A stretch of 34,788 nt of DNA, from assembly GCA_000431275.1 (NCBI GenBank), contig HF989164.1:1-34788 (forward strand), given 5' to 3'. Made by a program: the position numbers and the translations under genes. The notes under the pieces are model-generated. The model did no database searches and was not told where the DNA came from. It was given only the letters and a program-made list of their open reading frames with translations. Of the stretch, positions 23,881 to 32,606 are shown one piece after another; the first letter of the stretch is position 1; every line of letters starts with the position of its first letter. The DNA comes from Prevotella sp. CAG:755. Its GTDB lineage: Bacteria > Bacteroidota > Bacteroidia > Bacteroidales > Bacteroidaceae.

Positions 23881-24059
23881 CGGGTGGCCGTTCGCGAAAT
23901 TCAGTCAATTGACCGGCTATGTTTGGTTGGACTGCGGTTCGTTTTCTCGCTAAATGAGCTGTTCCTGCCGATACGAAAAAAGCGCGCGTCCCGTAGGGCG
24001 TACGCTTGCGAGGGTTTGTTCCATGAGGTAATGTAAGCTGGTGATTGCCTGTCACCAGG

Positions 24060-24941
24060 TCAGCACACGATTGCTTGCTGGACGACTTGTTCTACATCAG
24101 ACTCGGTTTGTGAGAACGGTCCGGTCGATTGCAGCTTCAGCGTCGACATGGCTGCCGCAAATCGTCCGGCTTCTTCGTAGCTGGCGCCTTGGATGCGTTT
24201 GTAGAGGTATCCGGTGGAATAAGTGTCGCCACAACCTGTGACGTCGACGACGCGGGTGGGCATGTAGGCCGGGATTTCGTAGAACTCGCCCCCAGCGAAA
24301 ATCAGCGAACCATAGCTGCCATCAGTGATGCAGACTTCGTTGCAACCCCATTCGGCCAAGCGACGGGCAGCTTCGTGTGACTCGTTGCAGCCGGTGAGCA
24401 CTTCCATTTCGTATTCGTTGACTTTCAAAATGTCCACGTATGGCAGAAGTTCGCGCTTGGCTTTCCAGTCAATGGGGAAGACGTCTTCCCCCCGCACCTC
24501 GCGCAAGAGACCTTGTACGTCGAGCGAGACTTTCCCCTTGCCGTGCAGGTAGGGGATGAGGTCAGGCGCGAAGTCGTCGGCCAAGAGACTGCCTAAATGG
24601 TAGATCCGGGCATCGATGTCTTCTAAGTCTTTGATGGTGAACGGGGCGGCTTTGGAGCGGACGCGTTGCGTCCTGTTGTTTTGGTCTTCGCCGTAGATGT
24701 TTTCGAAGAATACACTGTTTTGGCTGCGTACCAGTTTGATGGAAATGCCTGCTTCTCGCATCTTGCGGATGACGGGGAGTTCGCTCTCGCCTACTGCTGT
24801 GACGAGCTGAAAGTTGCGGGCTCCGAGATTGTGGATGCCTTCGGCGAAATAGTAGGCGGTGCCCCCCGGCATGAACTTGGTCAGTGTCGGCGTCGTGATT
24901 TTATCGAGGGTGATATGCCCGACACAGCAGATATCAATCAT
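24060..24941 (-). CDS. PfkB-family carbohydrate kinase
   Basis: 293 residues from the ATG at 24941, inside the last codons of folC; the longer frame to 25085 adds residues unlike the family. [14 protein letters not shown] is the first strand, and FMPGGTAYYFAEGIHNLGARN the GG-containing sugar-binding loop. VDVTGCGDTYSTGYLYKRI is the PfkB signature 2, with the catalytic base D in GCGD. It phosphorylates a sugar or nucleoside using ATP; the substrate cannot be told. The signature reads GCGD where GAGD is usual. It is the last gene of grpE-dnaJ-folC-pfkB. Confidence 0.85.
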   Translation of the reverse strand: MIDICCVGHITLDKITTPTLTKFMPGGTAYYFAEGIHNLGARNFQLVTAVGESELPVIRKMREAGISIKLVRSQNSVFFENIYGEDQNNRTQRVRSKAAPFTIKDLEDIDARIYHLGSLLADDFAPDLIPYLHGKGKVSLDVQGLLREVRGEDVFPIDWKAKRELLPYVDILKVNEYEMEVLTGCNESHEAARRLAEWGCNEVCITDGSYGSLIFAGGEFYEIPAYMPTRVVDVTGCGDTYSTGYLYKRIQGASYEEAGRFAAAMSTLKLQSTGPFSQTESDVEQVVQQAIVC

Positions 24942-26241
24942 GAGGGTGGTCTTCAAGGAGGGAGAACAAGTCGGCAACAATGAAGCTGCTGCCTCCAACA
25001 AATATGAAATCGTCGGCTGAAGCCTCGGCGAGCGCTTTCCGGTAGGCAGTGGCAACGTCGGGAAATACTCGCCCGTTGAGGCCATGTGCTACGGCCTTAT
25101 GGCGTAGATCGTCCTCGTTCATTGCCCTGCGTACAGAGGCTTTTGTGAAATAATAGACGGCGTTTGTGGGCAAGAGCGAGAGGACGGCGTCGATGTCCTT
25201 GTCTGCTGCCATTCCGAACACGATACGGAGTTCCTGGCAATGTACATGGCGGAGTTGTTCTGCGAGGTAAGTCCACGCGCCGACGTTATGACCGGTGTCG
25301 CAGACAACGGTTGGAGAAGTTTGCAGCATTTGCCATCGGCCACGGAGACCGGTAAGTGCGGCCACGTCGGCCAGTCCTGTGCGAACGTGGTCTGTCGTGA
25401 AGTTGAATGCTCGTGTTTGGCTGAGTGTGCGTATAGCCGTGAGCAACGTGTTCATGTTCTTATGTTGGTAGACACCGGTCAGGTGGCTGAGAATAGTGCC
25501 GTAGTTGCGTGTCTCAAAGCGAATAGTGAAATCGTCGCAAAGCGTGACGGACATAACTTCCGCCTCGTCTTCTGCATAGGTGATGGGAGCATGCAGCTCG
25601 CGAGCTTTATTCATGAACACAGGACGTGTCTCTGGGGTAGTTTCGCCGACGACAACAGGTATGCCAGTTTTGATGATACCAGCTTTCTCGCCGGCAATTT
25701 CGGCCAACGTTGTACCGAGAAACTGAGTATGGTCGAGGCTGATGTTAGTGATGACGGAAAGTTCCGGCGTAATAATGTTCGTGCAGTCTATCCGGCCGCC
25801 AAGTCCCACTTCGACGACAGCCACATCAACGTGTTGGTCGGCGAAATACTTGAACGCCATGGCCGTGGTAAGTTCGAAAAAAGAAGGATGAAGTGGTTCA
25901 AAAAATGCACGCTCATTCGCTACGAAGTCAACGACGTAGTTCTTGGGCATCATTTCGCCGTTGATGCGGATGCGTTCACGAAAGTCTGTCAGGTGGGGCG
26001 AGGTGTAGAGGCCGACGCGGTAACCCGCCGTTTGAAGCACGGCAGCGATGGAATGGGAGCAGGTACCCTTACCGTTGGTTCCGGCGATGTGTATGGTACG
26101 GAACTTTCGGTGTGGATGCCCAAAGTGAGCGTCAAGCGTTTGCGTGGTTTCCAGTCCGGCTTTGTATGCTCCGCCGCCAATCTGTTGGAACAGGGGCGCA
26201 CTTTCGTAAAGGTAGGCCAGCGTCTCTTCGTAGGTCATCAT
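24934..26241 (-). CDS. folC: Bifunctional folylpolyglutamate synthase / dihydrofolate synthase
   Basis: 435 residues (start at 26241 or the next ATG at 26238). [19 protein letters not shown] is the P-loop (GTNGKGT, 54-60), followed by [18 protein letters not shown] and [16 protein letters not shown], the two FolC signatures, then [23 protein letters not shown]. The C-terminal ligase domain has LRGRWQML...CDTGHNVGA. FolC adds L-glutamate to dihydropteroate and folates in the cytoplasm. The start overlaps the dnaJ stop (ATGATG) and its end overlaps pfkB by 8 bp. Confidence 0.95.
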   Translation of the reverse strand: MMTYEETLAYLYESAPLFQQIGGGAYKAGLETTQTLDAHFGHPHRKFRTIHIAGTNGKGTCSHSIAAVLQTAGYRVGLYTSPHLTDFRERIRINGEMMPKNYVVDFVANERAFFEPLHPSFFELTTAMAFKYFADQHVDVAVVEVGLGGRIDCTNIITPELSVITNISLDHTQFLGTTLAEIAGEKAGIIKTGIPVVVGETTPETRPVFMNKARELHAPITYAEDEAEVMSVTLCDDFTIRFETRNYGTILSHLTGVYQHKNMNTLLTAIRTLSQTRAFNFTTDHVRTGLADVAALTGLRGRWQMLQTSPTVVCDTGHNVGAWTYLAEQLRHVHCQELRIVFGMAADKDIDAVLSLLPTNAVYYFTKASVRRAMNEDDLRHKAVAHGLNGRVFPDVATAYRKALAEASADDFIFVGGSSFIVADLFSLLEDHPHD

Positions 26242-27404
26242 TCGAAGTATGAACGGAACTTGCGGAATATGGTGTCCTTGATGCTTGAACTCGGACGGAG
26301 GTTGTCACTGTCCTTCATCTTTTCGAAAGCGTTTTTTTCGTCGCGGCTTAGGGCTTCGGGGATGTAGACGCTGATGTTTACAACGATGTCTCCGACGCCT
26401 TGTCCGTAACCTTGTACGGCCGGAAGGCCTTTTCCGCGGAGACGGAGTACCTTCCCGGGTTGTGTGCCTGGCTCAATTTTGACGCGGGCTTTGCCATCGA
26501 TTGTCGGGATTTCGACCGTGTCGCCGAGTGTGGCTTGGGAGACAGTGAGGAGCAGGTTGTAGATCAAATCGTTCTCGTCGCGGACAAATTCGGGATGGGC
26601 TTCTTCCTCAATGAGAACTTGAATGTCGCCGGCTATTCCGTTGTGCTTGGCTGCGTTGCCTTTTCCGGGCACGTTGACTACCATGCCTTCGGCCACGCCT
26701 GCGGGGATGCTGATTTCTACGATTTCTTCACCGCTGACCACCCCGTCGCCATGACATTTTTTGCACTTGTTCTTGATGACTGTTCCTTCCCCATGGCATG
26801 TGGGACAAGGCGATTGGGTTTGAACCATGCCGAACACGCTCCGCTGGGTGCGCATTACATAGCCGGAACCGTGGCATGTGGGGCAAGTCTCCGGGCGGCT
26901 TCCGTTCTCGCATCCTGTGCCGTGGCATTCAGGACAGTTCACGTCTTTATGGACCTTGAATTTCTTGGTGACGCCTTTGGCGATTTCTTCGAGCGAGAGT
27001 TTGACTTTCAGGCGCAGGTCGCTACCTTTGTATTGCCGTTGTTGGGGGCGTCCTCCTCCGAAGCCGCCAAAACCTCCGAAACCGGCATGGCCTCCGAAAA
27101 TGTCGCCGAACATGGAGAAGATATCTTCCATGTTCATGCCTTGGCCGCCGCCGAACCCTCCGAAACCGCCTGCACCGTTCACTCCGGCAGCTCCGAATTG
27201 GTCGTAGCGGGCACGCTTGTCTGGATCGCGGAGCACGTCGTAGGCCTCCGCAGCCTGTTTGAATTTTTCTTCGGCCTCTTTATCCCCCGGATTGCGGTCC
27301 GGGTGATACTTAATAGCCATCTTCTTATATGCCCGCTTGATCTCGTCTGCACTCGCGGTGCGGGCGACGCCGAGCACTTCGTAGTAATCTATTTCAGTCG
27401 CCAT
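26238..27404 (-). CDS. dnaJ: Chaperone DnaJ
   Basis: 388 residues with all classic parts: a J domain with HPD at 34-36; a Gly/Phe-rich stretch (about 75-118); four CxxCxGxG zinc repeats ([32 protein letters not shown]); and the substrate-binding C-terminal domains. It delivers unfolded proteins to DnaK and stimulates its ATPase. It starts 31 bp after grpE; dnaK is not in the window. Confidence 0.98.
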   Translation of the reverse strand: MATEIDYYEVLGVARTASADEIKRAYKKMAIKYHPDRNPGDKEAEEKFKQAAEAYDVLRDPDKRARYDQFGAAGVNGAGGFGGFGGGQGMNMEDIFSMFGDIFGGHAGFGGFGGFGGGRPQQRQYKGSDLRLKVKLSLEEIAKGVTKKFKVHKDVNCPECHGTGCENGSRPETCPTCHGSGYVMRTQRSVFGMVQTQSPCPTCHGEGTVIKNKCKKCHGDGVVSGEEIVEISIPAGVAEGMVVNVPGKGNAAKHNGIAGDIQVLIEEEAHPEFVRDENDLIYNLLLTVSQATLGDTVEIPTIDGKARVKIEPGTQPGKVLRLRGKGLPAVQGYGQGVGDIVVNISVYIPEALSRDEKNAFEKMKDSDNLRPSSSIKDTIFRKFRSYFE

Positions 27405-27435
27405 ACAATAATTAATGTGCGCTCTGGTTCCTTTT

Positions 27436-28005
27436 TTATTGTCCTACGGCTACTTTTGCGTGGCGGATCACTTTTTCGTTCAGCAAGTAGCCTGCCTGTA
27501 CGCAGTCTATGATTTTTCCTTTCTTGCTGTCATCTTCCACAGGAACAAGGGCTATAGCTTCGTGAAAGTCCGTGTTGAAATCCTCTCCGTCGGTTTCCAT
27601 CTTTTTCAGACCTTGTGTTGACAGCGTTTTCACGAGTTTGGAAATGATGAGGTCGACACCTTCGCGTAGTGTTTCGACGTTATCGCTTTTTGCCATGTTT
27701 GTCTGGGCACGTTCCAAATCGTCAAGGATGGGTAGGAGTGCTTGCATGACCTTTTCACCGCCATTGAGGATGAGTTCGGTCTTTTCCTTCATTGTGCGTT
27801 TACGGTAGTTGTCGAACTCGGCTACCTGTCGCAAGTATTTGTCTTTGAGTGATGCAATCTGCTCTTCTGCTTCAGCCAGTTTTTCGGCATCTGTCTTTTC
27901 TACCGGTTGCTCCTCAGCATTTTGTGTTTCTTCCTGCTCGCTTTCAGGGGTAGCGTCTTTTACTTCTTCCTCTTCGGGGCTGTTTATCTTATCGTTGTTG
28001 CTCAT
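27436..28005 (-). CDS. grpE: Nucleotide exchange factor GrpE
   Basis: 189 residues. The first 55 are very acidic and Glu/Gln-rich. A coiled coil follows ([29 protein letters not shown]), then the four-helix part ([15 protein letters not shown]) and the beta domain ([46 protein letters not shown]), which carries the family signature. It releases ADP from DnaK. It is transcribed with dnaJ. A partial promoter lies in the 60-bp gap behind the ABC-F gene. Confidence 0.97.
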   Translation of the reverse strand: MSNNDKINSPEEEEVKDATPESEQEETQNAEEQPVEKTDAEKLAEAEEQIASLKDKYLRQVAEFDNYRKRTMKEKTELILNGGEKVMQALLPILDDLERAQTNMAKSDNVETLREGVDLIISKLVKTLSTQGLKKMETDGEDFNTDFHEAIALVPVEDDSKKGKIIDCVQAGYLLNEKVIRHAKVAVGQ

Positions 28006-28019
28006 GATATTTAATGGTT

Positions 28020-28049
28020 TAAGAATAGGACAGCAAGAAATGTACCAAA
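28020..28049 (-). promoter_or_regulatory. Weak promoter of grpE-dnaJ-folC-pfkB
   Basis: On the minus strand TTTG (28046-28049), an 18-bp spacer and TATTCTTA (28020-28027, six of eight to TAnnTTTG including TA) precede the grpE ATG by 15 bp. The ABC-F stop is at 28066, so read-through from that gene is also possible. No CIRCE element is seen. Confidence 0.35.
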
Positions 28050-28065
28050 AACGGAAACCTGACGT

Positions 28066-29697
<1,632 letters not shown>

Positions 29698-29712
29698 TTA
29701 TTTTCCGGGGCG

Positions 29713-29720
29713 CAAAGTTA
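29713..29720 (-). promoter_or_regulatory. -7 box of the ABC-F gene
   Basis: TAACTTTG on the minus strand matches TAnnTTTG, 28 bp upstream of the ATG at 29685. No clear -33 is present. Confidence 0.5.
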
Positions 29721-30024
29721 GCTAAAAAACTGTGAATAAGGAAACTCCGCGTGGCAAAAAACGTAGCGCCCGGCCGGAGTCGGGGCATTTCTTCCGAGGG
29801 CATGTCGTAATTGCGTGTGGCTTCCATGGCGTTCGCATAACCATGTTCACGGTTGGTGAGAAATTCAATTCACCCCGGGTGAGGTACGTGGGTGAACCCA
29901 TGGCAGGGCGAGCAGCAGGAGCGCCATGAGTGTAAAGGCAATCCATCGAACAATTGAGCGGGAAGAGAGCAGAGGTAAAGTCATTATGGAAAAGAACGAG
30001 CTTGTTTCTTGCTTTTTTAGAGAC

Positions 30025-30060
30025 ATTTGCGCAGACGGCTGGAAAGCCGTCTGCGCAAAT
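30025..30060. terminator. Perfect 15-bp hairpin after the putative immunity gene
   Basis: ATTTGCGCAGACGGC (30025-30039) and GCCGTCTGCGCAAAT (30046-30060) are perfectly complementary with loop TGGAAA. It begins 8 bp after the stop at 30069 on the minus strand. No T run follows in either direction, so it may stabilise the mRNA 3' end or act with Rho. Confidence 0.5.
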
Positions 30061-30068
30061 GGGGATGT

Positions 30069-30731
30069 TCATTGTGTCTGCGTAAAGCGGAGGTACTGTC
30101 CCTCCTGCCAGATGCGGAACTTTCGAAGCTCGCTATCAGGTGGCGTCGGATTATCGTTCTCGTCTACACCTTGGATTTTATCCGCATACACCATATTGAG
30201 ACCATAAGGCGTGTCCGTAGTGCATTGGCGGATGTCTCCCCGCCGGTGGAACACCACCGTAGCCATGTCCCTGTTCAGGATAATGATGGTGATCCATGGG
30301 ACGTCTGTGTTGTAGCACCAGCCCAGCAGGACCAGCGCTGTAACATGCACGTCCAGATGCTTCACCGTGAAGTATCCAGCGGCCACACCGTCGCTGAGCG
30401 GATAATCACAAGCCCACGCTTCTTGGCTGTTCAAATTCAGGATAGTTTTACCAGCACACTTAATCTCCATGGCCTCAAAGAGCTTCATCCCCTCAGCCTC
30501 GGCCTGCTTGTGCAGCCGGATGTCGTAACGATATGTTTTGTCGGATGAGTAGACAGTCTGCGTAGCCTCATCAACCCATGTCGTTGGCCAAGTGACAGGC
30601 TCGATGGGGTCAATGAACTTAGCATTGGGCACGACATCTCCTGTTGAGCTATTATAAGTAAATAATTTCGTCTGGGCGCGAACTGTGAATGTTACGAGTA
30701 ACATCATTGAAATGAGCAATACTTTTTTCAT
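30069..30731 (-). CDS. Small exported protein, candidate immunity protein
   Basis: 220 residues. A signal peptide (MKKVLLISMMLLVTFTVRA, cleavage near AQ at 19-20) sends it to the periplasm. The mature part is not a family I recognise: ACDYPLSDGVAAGYFTVKHLDVHV, WCYNTDVPWITIIILNRDMATVVFHRRGDI and YGLNMVYADKIQGVDENDN. Three cysteines remain. It starts 11 bp after the stop of the toxin-like lipoprotein and ends at a strong hairpin. Size, export and placement fit a periplasmic immunity protein against a cell-wall enzyme; no motif proves it. Confidence 0.55.
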   Translation of the reverse strand: MKKVLLISMMLLVTFTVRAQTKLFTYNSSTGDVVPNAKFIDPIEPVTWPTTWVDEATQTVYSSDKTYRYDIRLHKQAEAEGMKLFEAMEIKCAGKTILNLNSQEAWACDYPLSDGVAAGYFTVKHLDVHVTALVLLGWCYNTDVPWITIIILNRDMATVVFHRRGDIRQCTTDTPYGLNMVYADKIQGVDENDNPTPPDSELRKFRIWQEGQYLRFTQTQ

Positions 30732-30742
30732 TTTTTATGGAT

Positions 30743-32242
30743 TTATTGTTTATAATAGAAAAACACAACATCGGCAATTTTATCCGACCCGAAACTATAA
30801 TTTAAGCCATATTTAGGTTCGCGGATTCCCCTATCCATTTCGAGCACAAAAGGAATTTTCCCTCCCCACTTTGCACTGACAATACCTTTTCCGGGAACGG
30901 CAACGACGACATGCCCATGTTCCATTGGATTAGGATTTATCCAGCCTCCTACTACAAAATATCCTTTATTAGCGTAATCTTGGGTGTCATGAACGCTTAT
31001 AGGAATCCAATGGTCAGGTGTTTTTTTCCAGTATGTAACCATTTCGTTTGCTACTATATTCATTCCCTTTGGTACAGTTTTGTATATCCGCTTAAACATT
31101 TCAATGACACCTTTGTTACAAATCGATAGTCCTTTATATTTTCCTATGTTTTTGAAGTGAAGTACTACATTTTCGGCAGTAGACGTCAAGACAGAAGGAG
31201 CGACTATGTAACTGGGTGAATTGCTTCCGCCGCCGGTCTGTTCGCCACCCGACGGTTTCCCTCCGTCGCCGCGCCCGCCGGCGGGGCCGCCATCACCTGT
31301 CTGGCCGCCGGTTCCGCCATTGGGATTGTAGTCAGGGTCGGTCGTGGGGTCGTAGCCCGGGTCGGTCGGACATTCACACGGATAGCGCTTGCACTCCGAG
31401 CATATCTCGCAATAGTCGCGCCATGGGTGTGCTTTTCCGCAACGCTCGCAGCGCTCGGCCTCGACGATGACCGTCTTCCCGCATGGGCACATTGTTCCAT
31501 ACACCGGAAGGCCGCAAAAGATGCACATGGAATTCGGCGTCTCGCCCACATTGCGGCTCAAGCCCGTGCGCGTCATCTTGCCGCCCACGAACATGGACAT
31601 TGAGAAAGGAGCGGCCGCATAGTCGGCTGCCGCCGTGTCGAGGCGCAGGTAGTTGTCCACATTGACGAAGGCCTGTGCCTCGCCGTCCTTGTAGAGGGTG
31701 CCGTGGAGCATTCGGCCGTCTAGACGCGAGACGAAGTAGAAACCGCTGTAACCCGTGCCCCCGAACGTGACGCCCATCGAATCGACGCCTTCTGGATGAC
31801 GGCGGCTGTATGCGGGCGAGGGGAGGTAGCTCACCACGAAGCCAGCCAACTCGCCGCCCGCGCAGCGCTTGACGAGGAACTTGCTCCGCAGCGGGGCGGC
31901 CACCTTGCGGGGGCGGCCTTCGTCGAAGTATTCCACCATGGCGGTGGCCGCTCCGTGCTTCAAGGGAAAGGGATGAGTGTTTCCCCGTTTTTCTCGATTA
32001 GCTGGAAGGTTTCCCAGTCCATTTCCGCCCCCTACGGGGACGTTCACAGACTGTCTGGTGCGTTTCTTCCCGCTTTCTGTGTTTTTCACGGTTTTAGCCC
32101 CATGAAGAGGGGCCACTTTTCCGCCTCGCTCGCTGAGGTAGAGCTTGGCCATGTCCACCATCGGGGGCGGCGGGCCGCTGTCTTCATGCAACGGGTCGGT
32201 TTCGTCGAACGCCATGCACGAGGTCAAAAGGGTGGGTAACAA
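30743..32242 (-). CDS. Cys-rich lipoprotein with C-terminal amidase/NlpC-like toxin domain, signal peptide frameshifted
   Basis: 499 codons from a TTG at 32242; the first residues (LPTLLTSC) are only the end of a lipoprotein signal. Residues 10-235 are uncharacterised. Residues 240-291 form a Cys-rich, zinc-ribbon-like block: CIFCG, CPCG, CERCG, CEICSECKRYPCEC. A Gly/Asp/Pro linker runs from 292 to 345. Residues about 346-499 look like a papain-fold cell-wall peptidase or amidase: candidate Cys375 in LSICNKGV, DYANKGYFVVGGWINPN, EHGHVVVAVPG with His442/444, then a WGGKIP strand and GLNYSFG. This is a typical polymorphic toxin layout (lipoprotein, linker, variable enzymatic tip). A strong promoter (32313-32343) leads to an ATG at 32282 that is in frame only if one A of the run at 32275-32279 is dropped. 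Confidence 0.6.
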   Translation of the reverse strand: MLPTLLTSCMAFDETDPLHEDSGPPPPMVDMAKLYLSERGGKVAPLHGAKTVKNTESGKKRTRQSVNVPVGGGNGLGNLPANREKRGNTHPFPLKHGAATAMVEYFDEGRPRKVAAPLRSKFLVKRCAGGELAGFVVSYLPSPAYSRRHPEGVDSMGVTFGGTGYSGFYFVSRLDGRMLHGTLYKDGEAQAFVNVDNYLRLDTAAADYAAAPFSMSMFVGGKMTRTGLSRNVGETPNSMCIFCGLPVYGTMCPCGKTVIVEAERCERCGKAHPWRDYCEICSECKRYPCECPTDPGYDPTTDPDYNPNGGTGGQTGDGGPAGGRGDGGKPSGGEQTGGGSNSPSYIVAPSVLTSTAENVVLHFKNIGKYKGLSICNKGVIEMFKRIYKTVPKGMNIVANEMVTYWKKTPDHWIPISVHDTQDYANKGYFVVGGWINPNPMEHGHVVVAVPGKGIVSAKWGGKIPFVLEMDRGIREPKYGLNYSFGSDKIADVVFFYYKQ

Positions 32243-32274
32243 GGCGAGGGCGCACAGGCACCGCCAAACGCTTA

Positions 32275-32282
32275 TTTTTCAT
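32275..32282 (-). other. Frame break in an A5 run after the lipoprotein ATG
   Basis: On the minus strand the gene begins ATG AAAAA T (ATG at 32280-32282, A run 32275-32279). In the frame of that ATG the signal peptide is lost. With four A residues it would read MKISVWRCLCALALLPTLLTSC, cut here at the lipobox cysteine, a perfect lipoprotein signal. The break is a mutation, an assembly error, or a slippage switch. Confidence 0.6.
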
Positions 32283-32312
32283 AGGCACACGATTTTGGTT
32301 AAGCATCGTGGG

Positions 32313-32343
32313 CAAATTTAAGCCATTGTTTGAAAGCTCCAAA
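32313..32343 (-). promoter_or_regulatory. Promoter of the toxin-like module
   Basis: TTTG (32340-32343), a 19-bp spacer and TAAATTTG (32313-32320) on the minus strand match the Bacteroidetes promoter in both boxes. Transcription would start near 32306, about 24 bp before the ATG at 32282. Confidence 0.7.
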
Positions 32344-32409
32344 GCTTTTTCAGCGAAAATAGCATATACATTGGACGGGAATAGTATATTCATTTCACGA
32401 ACGGAAGCC

Positions 32410-32493
32410 CTGACAGAAAATCCTAAGTCCTTGACAGAAATTCCTGAGTGGCTAATAGGATTTCCTGAGAGGCTGACCGTTTCTCCGTCTCCA
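32410..32493. repeat. 21-bp-period tandem repeat, locus C
   Basis: Four units end to end at 32410-32430, 32431-32451, 32452-32472 and 32473-32493. They start CTGACAGAAAATCCT, TTGACAGAAATTCCT, CTAATAGGATTTCCT and CTGACCGTTTCTCC. The first three are alike at most positions. CTGAC-GAAAA is shared with the ftsK tract read on its coding strand. Confidence 0.75.
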
Positions 32494-32606
32494 AACAAAA
32501 GAAAGGCCGCCTGTGGCCGTGTGAGCCATCTGGGCGACCTTGTGGAGACCTTTGCGCGAAAAGGATGGGCAGCGCCTTGCCCGCGCTCCCGTGACGGGGC
32601 GATGTG

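Larger units (their letters stand above)
23506..24059. other. Long intergenic region rich in hairpins and repeats
   Basis: 554 bp without a supported gene; the frames crossing it are shadows or lack family features. It holds, from left: the oxidoreductase promoter; an 11-bp stem (CCCGCTGAAAA 23561-23571 with TTTTCAGCGGG 23581-23591); the 21-bp-period repeat locus D (23751-23834); a perfect 12-bp stem (23850-23861 with 23869-23880, loop GCAACAT); and a 7-bp stem just after the pfkB stop (CTGGTGA 24038-24044, TCACCAG 24052-24058). This is the largest structured non-coding stretch in the core region. Confidence 0.6.
32243..32606. other. Intergenic region between fbp and the toxin-like gene
   Basis: It contains, reading leftward, a weak stem (GGCC 32505-32508 with GGCC 32515-32518) followed on the minus strand by a T-rich run, which may end fbp transcription; the 21-bp-period repeat locus C (32410-32493); the module promoter (32313-32343); and the frameshifted start (32280-32282). 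No other gene is supported; the plus-strand frame 32308-32640 runs through the repeats. Confidence 0.5.

Noticed and set aside
22946..24055. 369-codon minus-strand frame across the intergenic gap
   Set aside because: More than half overlaps the oxidoreductase in another frame and the remainder crosses repeats and hairpins; no family features.
25240..26367. 375-codon open frame on the plus strand
   Set aside because: It is antisense to folC, which carries the FolC signatures; such shadows are common in GC-rich genes.
26400..27512. 370-codon open frame on the plus strand
   Set aside because: It is antisense to dnaJ, and its composition mirrors the Gly/Phe and zinc-repeat regions.
29722..30072. 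116-codon minus-strand frame after the immunity-like gene
   Set aside because: It runs through the 15-bp hairpin and the ABC-F promoter and has no family features.
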